Source: Paraburkholderia caledonica NBRC 102488
Lineage (GTDB): Bacteria; Pseudomonadota; Gammaproteobacteria; Burkholderiales; Burkholderiaceae
Reading direction: 5' to 3'
Length of the DNA stretch: 64,000 nucleotides
Assembly: GCF_000685095.1 (NCBI RefSeq)
Contig: NZ_BAYE01000006.1
Location: forward strand, 186,001-250,000
Shown: in pieces, positions 15,769 to 23,829 of the stretch
Layout of the letters: each line of letters starts with the position of its first letter
How positions within the stretch are numbered: position 1 is the first letter of the stretch
Position numbers and translations under genes: made by a program
Notes under the pieces: model-generated
The model's database searches: none
What the model was told of the DNA's origin: nothing
The model's input: only the letters and a program-made list of their open reading frames with translations

Positions 15769-18126
15769 ATGTCCAGATTTCGTATTGAATTCGTTGTGTT
15801 CGCGGCAGGTCTTGCCGCGGTGTGCGGCATCGCTGTCGGCTATGTCGGTTCGAACTGGCTGGCGCTGGCCGTCACGTTGCTGATCGGCGCCTGCTATGTG
15901 GCGGGCGCGCTCGAATTGCGTCGCTACAGCCAGGCCACTGGGACACTCGCGCGTGCCGTGGCCGGTTTATCCGAGCCGCCGCCGCGGCTAGGCGCGTGGC
16001 TCGAACTGCTGCATCCAGGTCTGCGTAACGCGGCGCGGCTGCGTATCGAAGGCGAACGCGTTGCGTTGCCGGGGCCTGCACTGACGCCTTATCTCGTTGG
16101 CTTGCTGGTGCTGCTCGGCATGCTCGGCACACTGCTGGGCATGGTCGTGACGCTGCGAGGCACTGGCATGGCGCTCGAAAGCGCGACTGACCTCGCGGCG
16201 ATCCGCGCTTCGCTGGCCGCGCCGGTCAAGGGGCTCGGCTTCGCATTCGGCACGTCGATCGCGGGCGTCGCAAGCTCGGCGATGCTCGGCCTGTTGTCGG
16301 CGCTCTGCCGCCGCGAACGGCTCGAAGCGGCGCAACGTCTCGACGTCAAGATCGCGACGAGCTTGCGCATTTACTCGCAGGCTCATCAGCGCGACGAAAG
16401 CTTCCGGCTCTTGCAAACGCAGGCTGAATTGATGCCGACGCTCGTCGATCGCCTGCAAACCATGATGGCGGCGATGGAGCAGCATAGCCTAGCTTTCAAT
16501 GAGCGCCAGCTTGCGAATCAGGAGGCTTTCCACAGCAATGCGCAGGTCGCCTATACGCGGCTCGCGGCGTCGGTCGAGCAGTCGCTGAAGCGGAGCATCG
16601 CGGACAGCACCCGCGCCGCCGGCGAGGCCTTGGAGCCGGTCATGCAGGCAACGATGGCCGGCCTCGCGCGCGAGAGCGCGGCGTTGCACGCGAGTGTGGG
16701 GCAGGCGGTTCAGCAGCAACTGGATGGCCTGTCGAGCGGGTTCGAATCGGCCGCTGCGACGGTCGCCGACATCTGGAGCAAGGCGCTTGCGGGCCAGCAG
16801 CGCTCGAACGAGGACATGACGCAGCAGTTTCGCGCGTCGCTCGAGCGCTTTACGCAGACTTTCGACGAGCGCTCGGCCGGCCTGGTCGACGGCGTGTCCG
16901 CGCGGCTGGAAGCCGCGGCGGGCAACGTCTCGCAGGCGTGGAAGGAAGCGCTCTCGCGTCAGGAGCAGGCCGGCGAGACGCTTGCAGTGCGGCACGAGCA
17001 GGCGCTCGCTGCGGCGGCGGCGAGCTTCGAAGAACGTTCGGCGTCGTTGGTGCGGACCGTCGGGCAGTCGCATGCGGATTTGCGGACCGAGCTGGCCTCT
17101 CAAGACGAAGCGCGGCTCGCGGCGTGGACCGCGACGCTGGCCTCGATGGCGGCCAGCCTCGGCAAGGAATGGGAGCAGGCAGGCGAGCGCAGCGAAGCGC
17201 GGCTCGCGGCGTGGACCTCGAAGCTCGATTCGATGGCGGCCGGCCTCGGCAAGGAGTGGCAGCAGGCAGGCGAGCGCAGCGAAGAGCGGCTCGCGGCGTG
17301 GACCGCGAAGCTCGATTCGATGGCGGTCAACCTAGGCAAGGAATGGCAGCAGGCAGGCGAGCGCAGCGAAGAGCGGCTCACGGCGTGGACCTCGAAGCTC
17401 GATTCGATGGCGGCCAGCCTCGGCAAGGAATGGCAGCAGGCAGGCGAACGCACGGCGAGCCGTCAGCAGGAGATATGCGACACGCTCGCGCGGACCGCGA
17501 GCGATATCGCTGCGCAGACGCAGGCGCACGCGAGCGAGACCATCGCCGAAATATCGCGGCTCGTGCAGGCAGCGTCGGAGGCACCGAAGGCCGCCGCCGA
17601 AGTGGTCGCGGAACTGCGTCAGAAGCTCTCGGACAGCATGGTGCGCGACACCGCCATGGTGCAGGAGCGCAGCCGCTTGATGGAGACGCTCGAAACGCTG
17701 CTCGATGCGGTCAACCATGCATCGAGGGAGCAGCGCACGGCGGTGGATGCGCTCGTCGCGACGTCAGCGGATCTTCTCGAGCGCGTCGGGACAAGGTTCA
17801 CCGACAAGGTCGAAACAGAGGCGGACCGGATCGGCGCGATTGCCGCGCAGATTACCGGCGGCGCCGTCGAAGTGGCGAGCCTCGGCGAAGCGTTCGGCGC
17901 GGCCGTTCAGCGTTTCGGCGAATCGAACGACAAGCTCGTCGCGCATCTGGAGAGAATCGAGGCCGCGCTCGACAAGTCGCTCGCCCGCAGTGACGAGCAG
18001 CTTGCGTATTACGTCGCGCAAGCACGCGAGGTGGTCGATCTGAGCGTGATGTCGCAAAAGCAGATCGTCGAAGATCTGCAACTGCTCGCTGCCCAGCGCG
18101 CTGCGGATGGAGCCGAGGCAGCATGA
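15769..18126 (+). CDS. DUF802 protein: MotA/TolQ/ExbB-like channel subunit with long coiled-coil tail (ZorA-like)
   Basis: 785 residues. Four hydrophobic segments lie at about 5-26, 30-49, 104-128 and 155-178. The last two carry the TolQ/ExbB/MotA pattern (PYLVGLLVLLGMLGTLLGMVVTLRGTG and PVKGLGFAFGTSIAGVASSAMLGLLSAL). Residues 185-785 are an almost unbroken Ala/Glu/Gln/Arg-rich helical tail projecting into the cytoplasm, including four 29-residue repeats (about 447-562) of the type RLAAWTxxLxSMAxxLGKEWxQAGERSE. ZorA of the Zorya defence system has this same core-plus-tail design. The start at 15769 gives a proper first membrane helix. It overlaps the OmpA-type gene by 4 bp, as expected for a two-subunit stator. 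Confidence 0.85.
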   Translation: MSRFRIEFVVFAAGLAAVCGIAVGYVGSNWLALAVTLLIGACYVAGALELRRYSQATGTLARAVAGLSEPPPRLGAWLELLHPGLRNAARLRIEGERVALPGPALTPYLVGLLVLLGMLGTLLGMVVTLRGTGMALESATDLAAIRASLAAPVKGLGFAFGTSIAGVASSAMLGLLSALCRRERLEAAQRLDVKIATSLRIYSQAHQRDESFRLLQTQAELMPTLVDRLQTMMAAMEQHSLAFNERQLANQEAFHSNAQVAYTRLAASVEQSLKRSIADSTRAAGEALEPVMQATMAGLARESAALHASVGQAVQQQLDGLSSGFESAAATVADIWSKALAGQQRSNEDMTQQFRASLERFTQTFDERSAGLVDGVSARLEAAAGNVSQAWKEALSRQEQAGETLAVRHEQALAAAAASFEERSASLVRTVGQSHADLRTELASQDEARLAAWTATLASMAASLGKEWEQAGERSEARLAAWTSKLDSMAAGLGKEWQQAGERSEERLAAWTAKLDSMAVNLGKEWQQAGERSEERLTAWTSKLDSMAASLGKEWQQAGERTASRQQEICDTLARTASDIAAQTQAHASETIAEISRLVQAASEAPKAAAEVVAELRQKLSDSMVRDTAMVQERSRLMETLETLLDAVNHASREQRTAVDALVATSADLLERVGTRFTDKVETEADRIGAIAAQITGGAVEVASLGEAFGAAVQRFGESNDKLVAHLERIEAALDKSLARSDEQLAYYVAQAREVVDLSVMSQKQIVEDLQLLAAQRAADGAEAA
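17107..17454 (+). repeat. Four in-frame 87-bp tandem repeats within the DUF802 tail
   Basis: Units begin at 17107, 17194, 17281 and 17368, exactly 87 bp (29 codons) apart, each starting GAAG(C/A)GCGGCTC. Units 2-4 are nearly identical at DNA level, indicating recent duplication. Heptad-compatible 29-residue units lengthen a coiled coil without breaking frame, so unit number could vary between strains. Confidence 0.9.
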
Positions 18127-18779
18127 GCGGGATGAGCGAGGACATCGACGGCGGCGTGGAGCAGGGCGCGCCGATCTGGGCGGCGTTCGGCGACCTGATG
18201 TCCGTGCTGCTCGGCGCGTTCATGCTGATTCTGGTGGCCGTCATCGGCGTGCAGCTCGAACTGTCGAACAAGCTCGACCAGGAGGTCAAGCAGCGTCAGC
18301 TTGAAACGCAGCGCCGCAAGACGCTCGAGCAGGCGCTGGCGGGGCCGCTCGCGGCGGGCCGCGTGACGCTGGTGAACGGACGCATCGGCATCAGCGGCAA
18401 CGTGCTGTTTGCGCTGAACTCCGACCAGTTGCAGCCGCAAGGGCGCGATCTGTTGAAGAGCCTCGCCGGGCCGTTGTCCGCGTATCTCCGCGCGAACGAC
18501 CAGATCCTGATGGTGAGCGGCTTTACCGACGACCAGCGGCTGCGCGAAGGCAACCGCCGTTTCGCGGACAACTGGGAATTGTCGGCGCAGCGCGCGCTGA
18601 CAGTGACCCGCGCGCTGATCGATGCGGGCGTGCCGGCGTCGTCGGTATTCGCTGCGGCGTTCGGCTCCGGACAACCCGTGAGCTCGAATGCCGACGAGCC
18701 AGGACGGGCGCGCAACCGTCGCGTGGAAATAGCGCCGGTTCCGAGGCCGTCGGCTGCGGCAGGCAAGCCCCATGAATAA
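18123..18779 (+). CDS. OmpA/MotB-family membrane protein (ZorB-like stator subunit)
   Basis: 218 residues. A short cytosolic N-terminus leads to one transmembrane helix at about 18-43 (IWAAFGDLMSVLLGAFMLILVAVIGV). D24 sits where MotB and ZorB have their ion-binding Asp (pattern W..F.DLM..L...F). A periplasmic linker (LDQEVKQRQLETQRRKTLEQAL) precedes an OmpA-like peptidoglycan-binding domain at about 95-212, with GFTDDQRLREGNRRFADNWELSAQRALTVTRALIDAGV and GRARNRRVEIAPVP holding the usual Asp and Arg residues. It should anchor the DUF802 channel to the cell wall. It overlaps both neighbours, by 4 bp upstream and 8 bp downstream. Confidence 0.9.
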   Translation: MSGMSEDIDGGVEQGAPIWAAFGDLMSVLLGAFMLILVAVIGVQLELSNKLDQEVKQRQLETQRRKTLEQALAGPLAAGRVTLVNGRIGISGNVLFALNSDQLQPQGRDLLKSLAGPLSAYLRANDQILMVSGFTDDQRLREGNRRFADNWELSAQRALTVTRALIDAGVPASSVFAAAFGSGQPVSSNADEPGRARNRRVEIAPVPRPSAAAGKPHE

Positions 18780-19500
18780 CAGCGCGAACGTCGACGCAAG
18801 GCCGACGCCGGGTGTGCCGCAGGCTGAATGCACGGGTGAAACGGTGCACGCGGCCGAGGCAAACCACCCACCCAGGGCCACGCCTACGAATTCCGCCGTG
18901 CAAACCCCTCGCGCCACCCTCGACGCGTGGCTCGAGCGCGGCGCCGACCGCCTCGATCCGCTGCGTTTCACTTTCATCGACGCGTTCGAACGACGTGCCG
19001 CCGCGCACACCGGCGCTGCGCGCCACGTGCTTGACGAGAAGCTTGCCGCGCTGCTCGAAACCTATGCGCGCAAAGTCGACCAGGCGGCGGCCACCGCCGG
19101 TCATGCGTCGTCTCCAGACGCGCCTGCACGCGGCACGCTTGCCGAACTCGTCGGCTACATGCAAGACGAGCCGCGGCGCCCTGCAGGCGAACGGGCCCCA
19201 TACCCGGAGCTTCCCGCTCTCGACTATTTCAGGGAGACGTGGGCCAAGGTCCGCACTGAAAAGCAGTTGCGGCAGTCGCTGCAGCCGGCGCCCGGCAACG
19301 CCGGTCCGCTCAATTCGAGCAGCCTCGTGCACCGTTCGCTGTCGCTCATGCGCGAGTTGTCGCCGGGCTATCTGAAACAGTTTTTGTCGTATGTCGACGC
19401 GCTGTCCTGGATGGAGCAATTGAGCGGCGGCGCCCCGGCCAGCAAGGATGCGCCGCGCGCCGGGGCGGCGGCCAAGGGCACTCGCAGCAAGGCGCGCTGA
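18772..19500 (+). CDS. DUF2894 family protein, last gene of ZorAB-like motor cluster
   Basis: 242 residues, soluble. A variable N-terminus (1-45) precedes a conserved helical region: LDAWLERGADRLDPLRFTFIDAFERRAA and KLAALLETYARKVDQAAATA. A second block follows: LPALDYFRETWAKVRTEKQLRQSL and SSLVHRSLSLMRELSPGYLKQFLSYVDALSWMEQLSG. A basic tail (AAAKGTRSKAR) ends it. The DUF2894 name is from memory of the family. It has no catalytic motif I recognise. Its 8-bp overlap with the OmpA-like gene makes it part of the same translational unit, so it is likely a cytosolic component acting on or through the coiled-coil tail. Confidence 0.8.
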   Translation: MNNSANVDARPTPGVPQAECTGETVHAAEANHPPRATPTNSAVQTPRATLDAWLERGADRLDPLRFTFIDAFERRAAAHTGAARHVLDEKLAALLETYARKVDQAAATAGHASSPDAPARGTLAELVGYMQDEPRRPAGERAPYPELPALDYFRETWAKVRTEKQLRQSLQPAPGNAGPLNSSSLVHRSLSLMRELSPGYLKQFLSYVDALSWMEQLSGGAPASKDAPRAGAAAKGTRSKAR

Positions 19501-19557
19501 TGCCGGACGGCGTGGGCCGTGGCATATTGGTGGGGTAGCCATCGAAAGGAGCCCACC

Positions 19558-20232
19558 ATGCGAATCCAGACGTCATTTTTATTCGATCTCGACGGCACGC
19601 TCGTCGACAGTGTTTACCAACACGTTCTGGCGTGGAAAGAAGCGCTCGACAGCGAAGGCATTCCCCTATCGGTCTGGCGGATTCATCGAAAGATCGGCAT
19701 GAGCGGCGGGCTGTTCACCAATCAGCTTCTGCGTGAGACACACGGAGAGATCAGCGCCGAGCGCAGCGAGCGTCTGCGTCATGCGCACGCGGCTGCCTAT
19801 CAAAACTTGCGCGCCCAAGTATGTCCGCTGCCGGGCGCGCGCGAACTGCTCGATGCCTTGACGCAAGCGGGCACGCCCTGGGCGGTGGCGACCAGCGGGC
19901 GCATGGAAACCGCTGCGGTGAATCTCGAAGCGCTCGGCGTCGATCCGGCAAAAGCGGTCGTCGTGACCCGCGACGACGTTAAATATGCGAAGCCCGACCC
20001 CGACCTTTTCCTCGCGGCGGCCGAACGCCTTGGCGTTGAGATCGAACACTCGGTCGTAGTAGGCGACAGCATCTGGGACATGCTCGCGGCGCGGCGCTGC
20101 CGCGCCCTCGGTGTCGGATTGCTGTCGGGCGGCTATGGCACCGAAGAGTTGGAGCGCGCCGGTGCGCTGCGCGTCTACGACGACCCCGCGGCTCTACTCG
20201 ACCACCTCGACGAAGTCGCCTCGCGGCCTTAA
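19558..20232 (+). CDS. HAD-superfamily phosphatase (phosphoglycolate phosphatase-like)
   Basis: 224 residues with all HAD motifs: motif I FLFDLDGTLVDS (nucleophile Asp), motif II VATSGRMETA, motif III Lys in DVKYAKPDPDLFLAAAERL and motif IV VVVGDSIWDMLAARR. A helical cap domain lies at about 15-85, placing it in subclass IA with phosphoglycolate/beta-phosphoglucomutase-type enzymes. It dephosphorylates a small metabolite, identity unknown. ATG at 19558 follows GAAAGGAGCCCACC, an excellent ribosome-binding site. It starts 58 bp after the motor cluster in the same direction but has its own ribosome-binding site and probably an unrelated role. Confidence 0.9.
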   Translation: MRIQTSFLFDLDGTLVDSVYQHVLAWKEALDSEGIPLSVWRIHRKIGMSGGLFTNQLLRETHGEISAERSERLRHAHAAAYQNLRAQVCPLPGARELLDALTQAGTPWAVATSGRMETAAVNLEALGVDPAKAVVVTRDDVKYAKPDPDLFLAAAERLGVEIEHSVVVGDSIWDMLAARRCRALGVGLLSGGYGTEELERAGALRVYDDPAALLDHLDEVASRP

Positions 20233-20245
20233 TCGCGAGCATCGC

Positions 20246-20268
20246 GCGGCCGCAATCAACGCGGCCGC
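20246..20268 (+). terminator. Hairpin after the HAD phosphatase gene
   Basis: GCGGCCGC at 20246-20253 and again at 20261-20268 form an 8-bp GC stem with loop AATCAAC, 14 bp past the stop. There is no T-tract, so it is either a weak or factor-dependent terminator or an mRNA 3' stabiliser. Confidence 0.4.
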
Positions 20269-20520
20269 GGCGGCTCGTTCCGCCCATGCTCATCCGGTTG
20301 ATTCAACGCGCATAGGCTGCCGGCGCCACGCGTAACTTTGTACTGTTCGCGCCAAGAGCCCTGTACTATATGGTGAAACGGGGCCGGCCCTGCAATCTGC
20401 AATAGTTGACCGGCGTGTACGCACATGGCGGCGCGCCGGTATGTTCCATGAGCTCATGCGGTGGCCGGCGAGCCCGTCACGGTAACGCTCTGCGGCGGCC
20501 CGACGAACCACGCTAAAAAC

Positions 20521-21492
20521 ATGAACAAGTTTATTCGACCACCCGTCTCCTATCCGACAACGGTTGTTTTCGTCGACGACAACGACAACTACCTCGACGC
20601 CCTGCGCCGCTTCTTTCCGGACGTTTCCACCAATCTGTTCTTCTCGCGTCCGCAGGCGGGGCTTGCGTTCATCCGCCAGCATGCGCGTGAGAACACGCTG
20701 GAATTCGCGCCGGCTTCGGCCTGTTTGAGCGAGACCGGTTTTGATCGCTTCGTCGAGACATCGCCGCAGCGCGATGTGCTCGCGCGCGCAACGCGTTTCT
20801 CCGAAGTGGCAGCCGTCGTAGTGGACTACGACATGCCGGGCGTGAGCGGTGTCGAGTTTCTGTCCTCCATATCCAACCTGCATTGCGCGAAGATTCTGCT
20901 CACAGGCGTCGCAGACGAAACTGTCGCAGTGAAAGCGTTCAACGCCGGCATTGTCGATTTATATTTGCGCAAGACCGACGCCGATTCGGCGAACCGGCTC
21001 GTCCACTTCCTCAAAGACGCGAAGAGCCGTCACTGCTCCGAAATGGGCTGGCTCGCGTTGGGCGAGAACGGCATGACGTATTGCGACCCGCGCACGCGCA
21101 AGGTGCTAGACGAAGTGGTGAAGGACAAAGGCATCGTCGAGTATTACTGGCGGCCCGAGCAGAATGCGATTCTCATGTTCGATCGCGAGGGAAGGGGCAG
21201 TGTCTTCGTCGCGTGGGCCGAGCACGACTGGATATCTCAGGGCGAGATCGTTGCAGACGAAAGCGGCCCCGCCGAGTTGCTGAAACAGATGGCAGTGCGC
21301 GAAGTCATGCCGCTATTCTGGCCGCATCTCGCCTACCGGTCGGGCGTCGAATTCAGGATGCTCAAGCCGCAACCCATTCCCGGCTGGGGCGACGCTTTCT
21401 ACTGCTGGAGCCCGATCGAGACGCCGGAAGTGGTCCAGGCCGGCGTCAGGCCGCTCACGTATGCGCAGTGGCGGAGTGACCGGGCACGCTAA
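20521..21492 (+). CDS. Atypical response regulator, LqsR/PhcQ-like
   Basis: 323 residues. An extended receiver domain begins TTVVFVDDNDNYLDALRRFFP, but the phospho-acceptor D102 (VVVDYDMPGVSG) lies about 45 residues later than usual because of an insertion at about 40-90. The rest of the receiver is recognisable (KILLTGVADETVAVKAFNAGIVDLYLRK). Residues 150-323 are an output domain of unknown fold with no helix-turn-helix (GWGDAFYCWSPIETPEVVQAGVRPLTYAQWR). Late-Asp receivers with a non-DNA-binding output are typical of LqsR and PhcQ in alpha-hydroxyketone or 3-hydroxy-fatty-acid-ester quorum sensing. The start is the ATG nearest the domain; no strong ribosome-binding site was seen. The kinase follows after 11 bp. 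Confidence 0.75.
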   Translation: MNKFIRPPVSYPTTVVFVDDNDNYLDALRRFFPDVSTNLFFSRPQAGLAFIRQHARENTLEFAPASACLSETGFDRFVETSPQRDVLARATRFSEVAAVVVDYDMPGVSGVEFLSSISNLHCAKILLTGVADETVAVKAFNAGIVDLYLRKTDADSANRLVHFLKDAKSRHCSEMGWLALGENGMTYCDPRTRKVLDEVVKDKGIVEYYWRPEQNAILMFDREGRGSVFVAWAEHDWISQGEIVADESGPAELLKQMAVREVMPLFWPHLAYRSGVEFRMLKPQPIPGWGDAFYCWSPIETPEVVQAGVRPLTYAQWRSDRAR

Positions 21493-21503
21493 CGCCCGCC
21501 GGC

Positions 21504-22946
21504 ATGTCGAGCAACATGTACGCCATCCCCACTGCCTTCGTGTCGGCCATGTTCGTCGTGTTCGGCCTCTACGTGGTCATTACGCAAGGGGTGACGCGGC
21601 TTTCGGCGCCTTTCCTTCTGATGTGCGCGGCGACTTTCGCATGGCAAGGCACATGGACGCTGCTGTTCCAGACCAAAGATACGGAAGTCGCCGGCTTGCT
21701 GGTTCGCGTCGGCTATCTGTTCATTCTCTTTCTGCCGACCACTTTCTATCATTTCGTGACAGAAGTTGCGGCGCGGCGCCGCGAGCGGCCGCTGCTGCTG
21801 GCGTCGTATGGTCTGTGCTTCGTGCTCGCGGTATTGCTGCCAGGCAATGAAGTAGTCGCCGGTTATCGGCATTTTTTCTTTGGCTACTATCCGATTGCCG
21901 GGCCGCTGCATCCGCTGCATGTCGTGCAGACGGTGCTGCTTGCCGCGCGCAGCGGCCAGCTTCTGCTTGGCGCGCGAAAAAATGCAGGCGGGCAGGCGCG
22001 CCGGCGTCTGGACCTGTGTCTCGCGGCGCTTGGCCTCTACTCGTTTGCCGCCGTCGACTATGCGGTCAACTATGGCTACCCGTTCTATCCGCCTGGCGTG
22101 TTGTTCATCGCGCTGAGTCTGGGGCTGCTTGCCGTCACGATTGTGCGCTATCACCTGATTCACCCGTATGCGCTTGCAGCTACCATCGCGCACGAGATTG
22201 CCACCCCGCTTGCCACGATCGGCATGCACGCCGACGAGATCGCGAGCGTCTGGAGTCATGTTTTCAAAGGTTATCGCCTCGCCGTCGCGCACGGCCTGTA
22301 TGACGACGAAGAACATTCCGGCCAGTCCGAGCGCATCAGCCAGCTTGCCACGGCGATCAGACGCGAAGTGTCCGGCACGAGCGCGATGGTCGAAATGGCG
22401 CTGGCTTCGTACACGCTCGACCGGCTCGACCGCAGCCGTTTCAGCGCCCATCCGGTACGGCAGTGCGTGGATTCCGCGCTGGAACGCTACCCGTTTCGCG
22501 CCGACGAACGCGAGCGCATCACGATCTTGCCGATCGATCCGTTGCTGCGCTTTTCCGGCTCCGATACGGTGGTGGTCTTCGTGTTGTTCAACCTGCTGAA
22601 AAACGCATTGCATGCAATTCATGTGAGTGGCGAAGGGCAGATTACGATCAGCGCACTGGAGGACCAGGATTTCTGCATGCTGCAATTTCGCGACACGGGT
22701 CCAGGCATTGCGCCGGACGTTCTGCCGCACATCTTCGACGCGTTCTTCTCGACCAAGCGGCACGGCAGCGGCGCGGGCATGGGACTCGCGTTCTGCCGCC
22801 GCGCGACGGAGTTGCTGGGCGGCAGCATCGAATGCACGTCGGTGCGCGGTGCGCACACCACTTTTATCGTGCGACTGCCGCTGCCGGGCTCGGCAGCGGA
22901 CAGGGCATTGTCCAGGTCGCCGGTACGCGAAGCGCGCCGGCGTTGA
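21504..22946 (+). CDS. Multi-pass membrane sensor histidine kinase, possible LqsS/PhcS-type quorum-sensing receptor
   Basis: 480 residues. Six to seven hydrophobic helices cover about 5-215 (AIPTAFVSAMFVVFGLYVVI, LLVRVGYLFILFLPTTFYHFV, PPGVLFIALSLGLLAVTIVRYHL and others). Phospho-acceptor H230 lies in AATIAHEIATPLATIGMHADEI. The HATPase has VFNLLKNALHAI (N box), FRDTGPGIAPDVLPHIFDAFFSTKRHGSGAGMGLAFCRRATELLGGSI (G boxes). A membrane-embedded sensor without periplasmic domain is typical of receptors for hydrophobic signals. It is coupled to the atypical regulator directly upstream. No autoinducer synthase (LqsA- or PhcB-like) is in the window, so the quorum-sensing role is inference. Confidence 0.82.
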   Translation: MSSNMYAIPTAFVSAMFVVFGLYVVITQGVTRLSAPFLLMCAATFAWQGTWTLLFQTKDTEVAGLLVRVGYLFILFLPTTFYHFVTEVAARRRERPLLLASYGLCFVLAVLLPGNEVVAGYRHFFFGYYPIAGPLHPLHVVQTVLLAARSGQLLLGARKNAGGQARRRLDLCLAALGLYSFAAVDYAVNYGYPFYPPGVLFIALSLGLLAVTIVRYHLIHPYALAATIAHEIATPLATIGMHADEIASVWSHVFKGYRLAVAHGLYDDEEHSGQSERISQLATAIRREVSGTSAMVEMALASYTLDRLDRSRFSAHPVRQCVDSALERYPFRADERERITILPIDPLLRFSGSDTVVVFVLFNLLKNALHAIHVSGEGQITISALEDQDFCMLQFRDTGPGIAPDVLPHIFDAFFSTKRHGSGAGMGLAFCRRATELLGGSIECTSVRGAHTTFIVRLPLPGSAADRALSRSPVREARRR

Positions 22947-22969
22947 GACTTCGGTTTGAGCGCTGTGGC

Positions 22970-23467
22970 TTATTCCGTCAGCGCCGATAACGGCAACTCA
23001 TACTCCTTCACACGGTCCACGATTCCATCCGGAAAGCGGCGGATCTTCCGGTCGCGCCCGGCGTACAGAATCTGCTGATAGCCTTGCGACACCTTGCGCC
23101 CATCGACGCAAAAGCGGAACAGCAGGTACGCCGAGCATTGCCTCACTTGCACCGTGTTCAGGTAGCAATCAACCCGCTGAAACGGAAAAGTCTCATGCAC
23201 GTATTCCTGGTGCGCGCGCTTGGTCACGAACATGCCGTCCGAGCCGAGCAGGTTGTCGTGAATGCACTCGTGGAACCACCGCTCGCGGCAAACGCCTTGC
23301 CACTCGAAATAGCGGGCGAAATACGTGTTCATGAACGCATTCGAATCTTTTAGATAGATGTCGAACGAATGGACAAAGGTTTTCGGCGAATCCATTACCA
23401 GCGGGCTGTCCGAAAGATGAGCATTGCCACGATTCAAAGCGTGAGGGATAGCTTCTCGCATCAACAT
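22970..23467 (-). CDS. Hotdog-fold acyl-CoA thioesterase-like protein
   Basis: 165 residues with a 4HBT-type hotdog core: FVHSFDIYLKDSNAFMNTYFARYFEWQGVCRERWF is the helix-containing first part, and YLNTVQVRQCSAYLLFRFCVDGRKVSQGYQQILYAGRDRKIRRFPDGI the later strands. The Asp/Asn in DIYLKDSNAFMNTYFARYFEW is where 4-hydroxybenzoyl-CoA-type thioesterases carry their catalytic acid. The likely substrate is an acyl thioester, CoA- or carrier-bound. AAGGA lies about 9 bp upstream of the ATG at 23467. It is convergent with the sensor-kinase gene, and a link to signal-lipid metabolism is possible but unproven. Confidence 0.75.
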   Translation of the reverse strand: MLMREAIPHALNRGNAHLSDSPLVMDSPKTFVHSFDIYLKDSNAFMNTYFARYFEWQGVCRERWFHECIHDNLLGSDGMFVTKRAHQEYVHETFPFQRVDCYLNTVQVRQCSAYLLFRFCVDGRKVSQGYQQILYAGRDRKIRRFPDGIVDRVKEYELPLSALTE

Positions 23468-23829
23468 ACGATTTTCCTTTTACAGGAACGGCTGCTTGTG
23501 GCAGCCACACATGCCGGCCAGCACGGCGGGCACATCCCATTCTCTTGGGGAAATGGCTGATATGGCTATTCGCGCGCAACAAGAGCCCGCAATTCGTGCG
23601 CGGCTCGCACGACGGGGCCCTGGTGAACGGACCATCAGTCCGACGACAGTGTTGATGCAGCGATTCTTTTATTCAGTGGGTCAGCCAACAGAACAAATCG
23701 AACTGCGACGCCGAATGCGGGAATGGGTATGAGCGAGCAGGAAACCGGCTTTGAAGCGCGTTTCAGCTTTAATGACCGATTGACAAACGGCGTTTATCGA
23801 AAGCGCATACATCACGCGGCAATTGCCGT
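23468..23829. other. Intergenic region between thioesterase and carnitine operon end
   Basis: 362 bp with no convincing gene on either strand. It must contain the promoter of the minus-strand thioesterase gene (towards 23468) and any terminator of the carnitine operon (towards 23829), but no strong T-tailed hairpin was seen. Confidence 0.4.

Noticed and set aside
17100..17453. 117-codon open frame antisense to the DUF802 repeats
   Set aside because: It is open only because the 87-bp repeat lacks stops in that frame; the translation is itself a repeat with no family similarity and no ribosome-binding site.
14853..19500. Calling the cluster a bona fide Zorya defence system
   Set aside because: No zorC/zorD/zorE-type gene (DNA-binding, helicase or nuclease) is present in or near the cluster; only the stator-like pair resembles Zorya.
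20246..20268. Paired GCGGCCGC as an attachment or recombination site
   Set aside because: Better explained as a GC hairpin just after a stop codon; there is no integrase or tRNA nearby.
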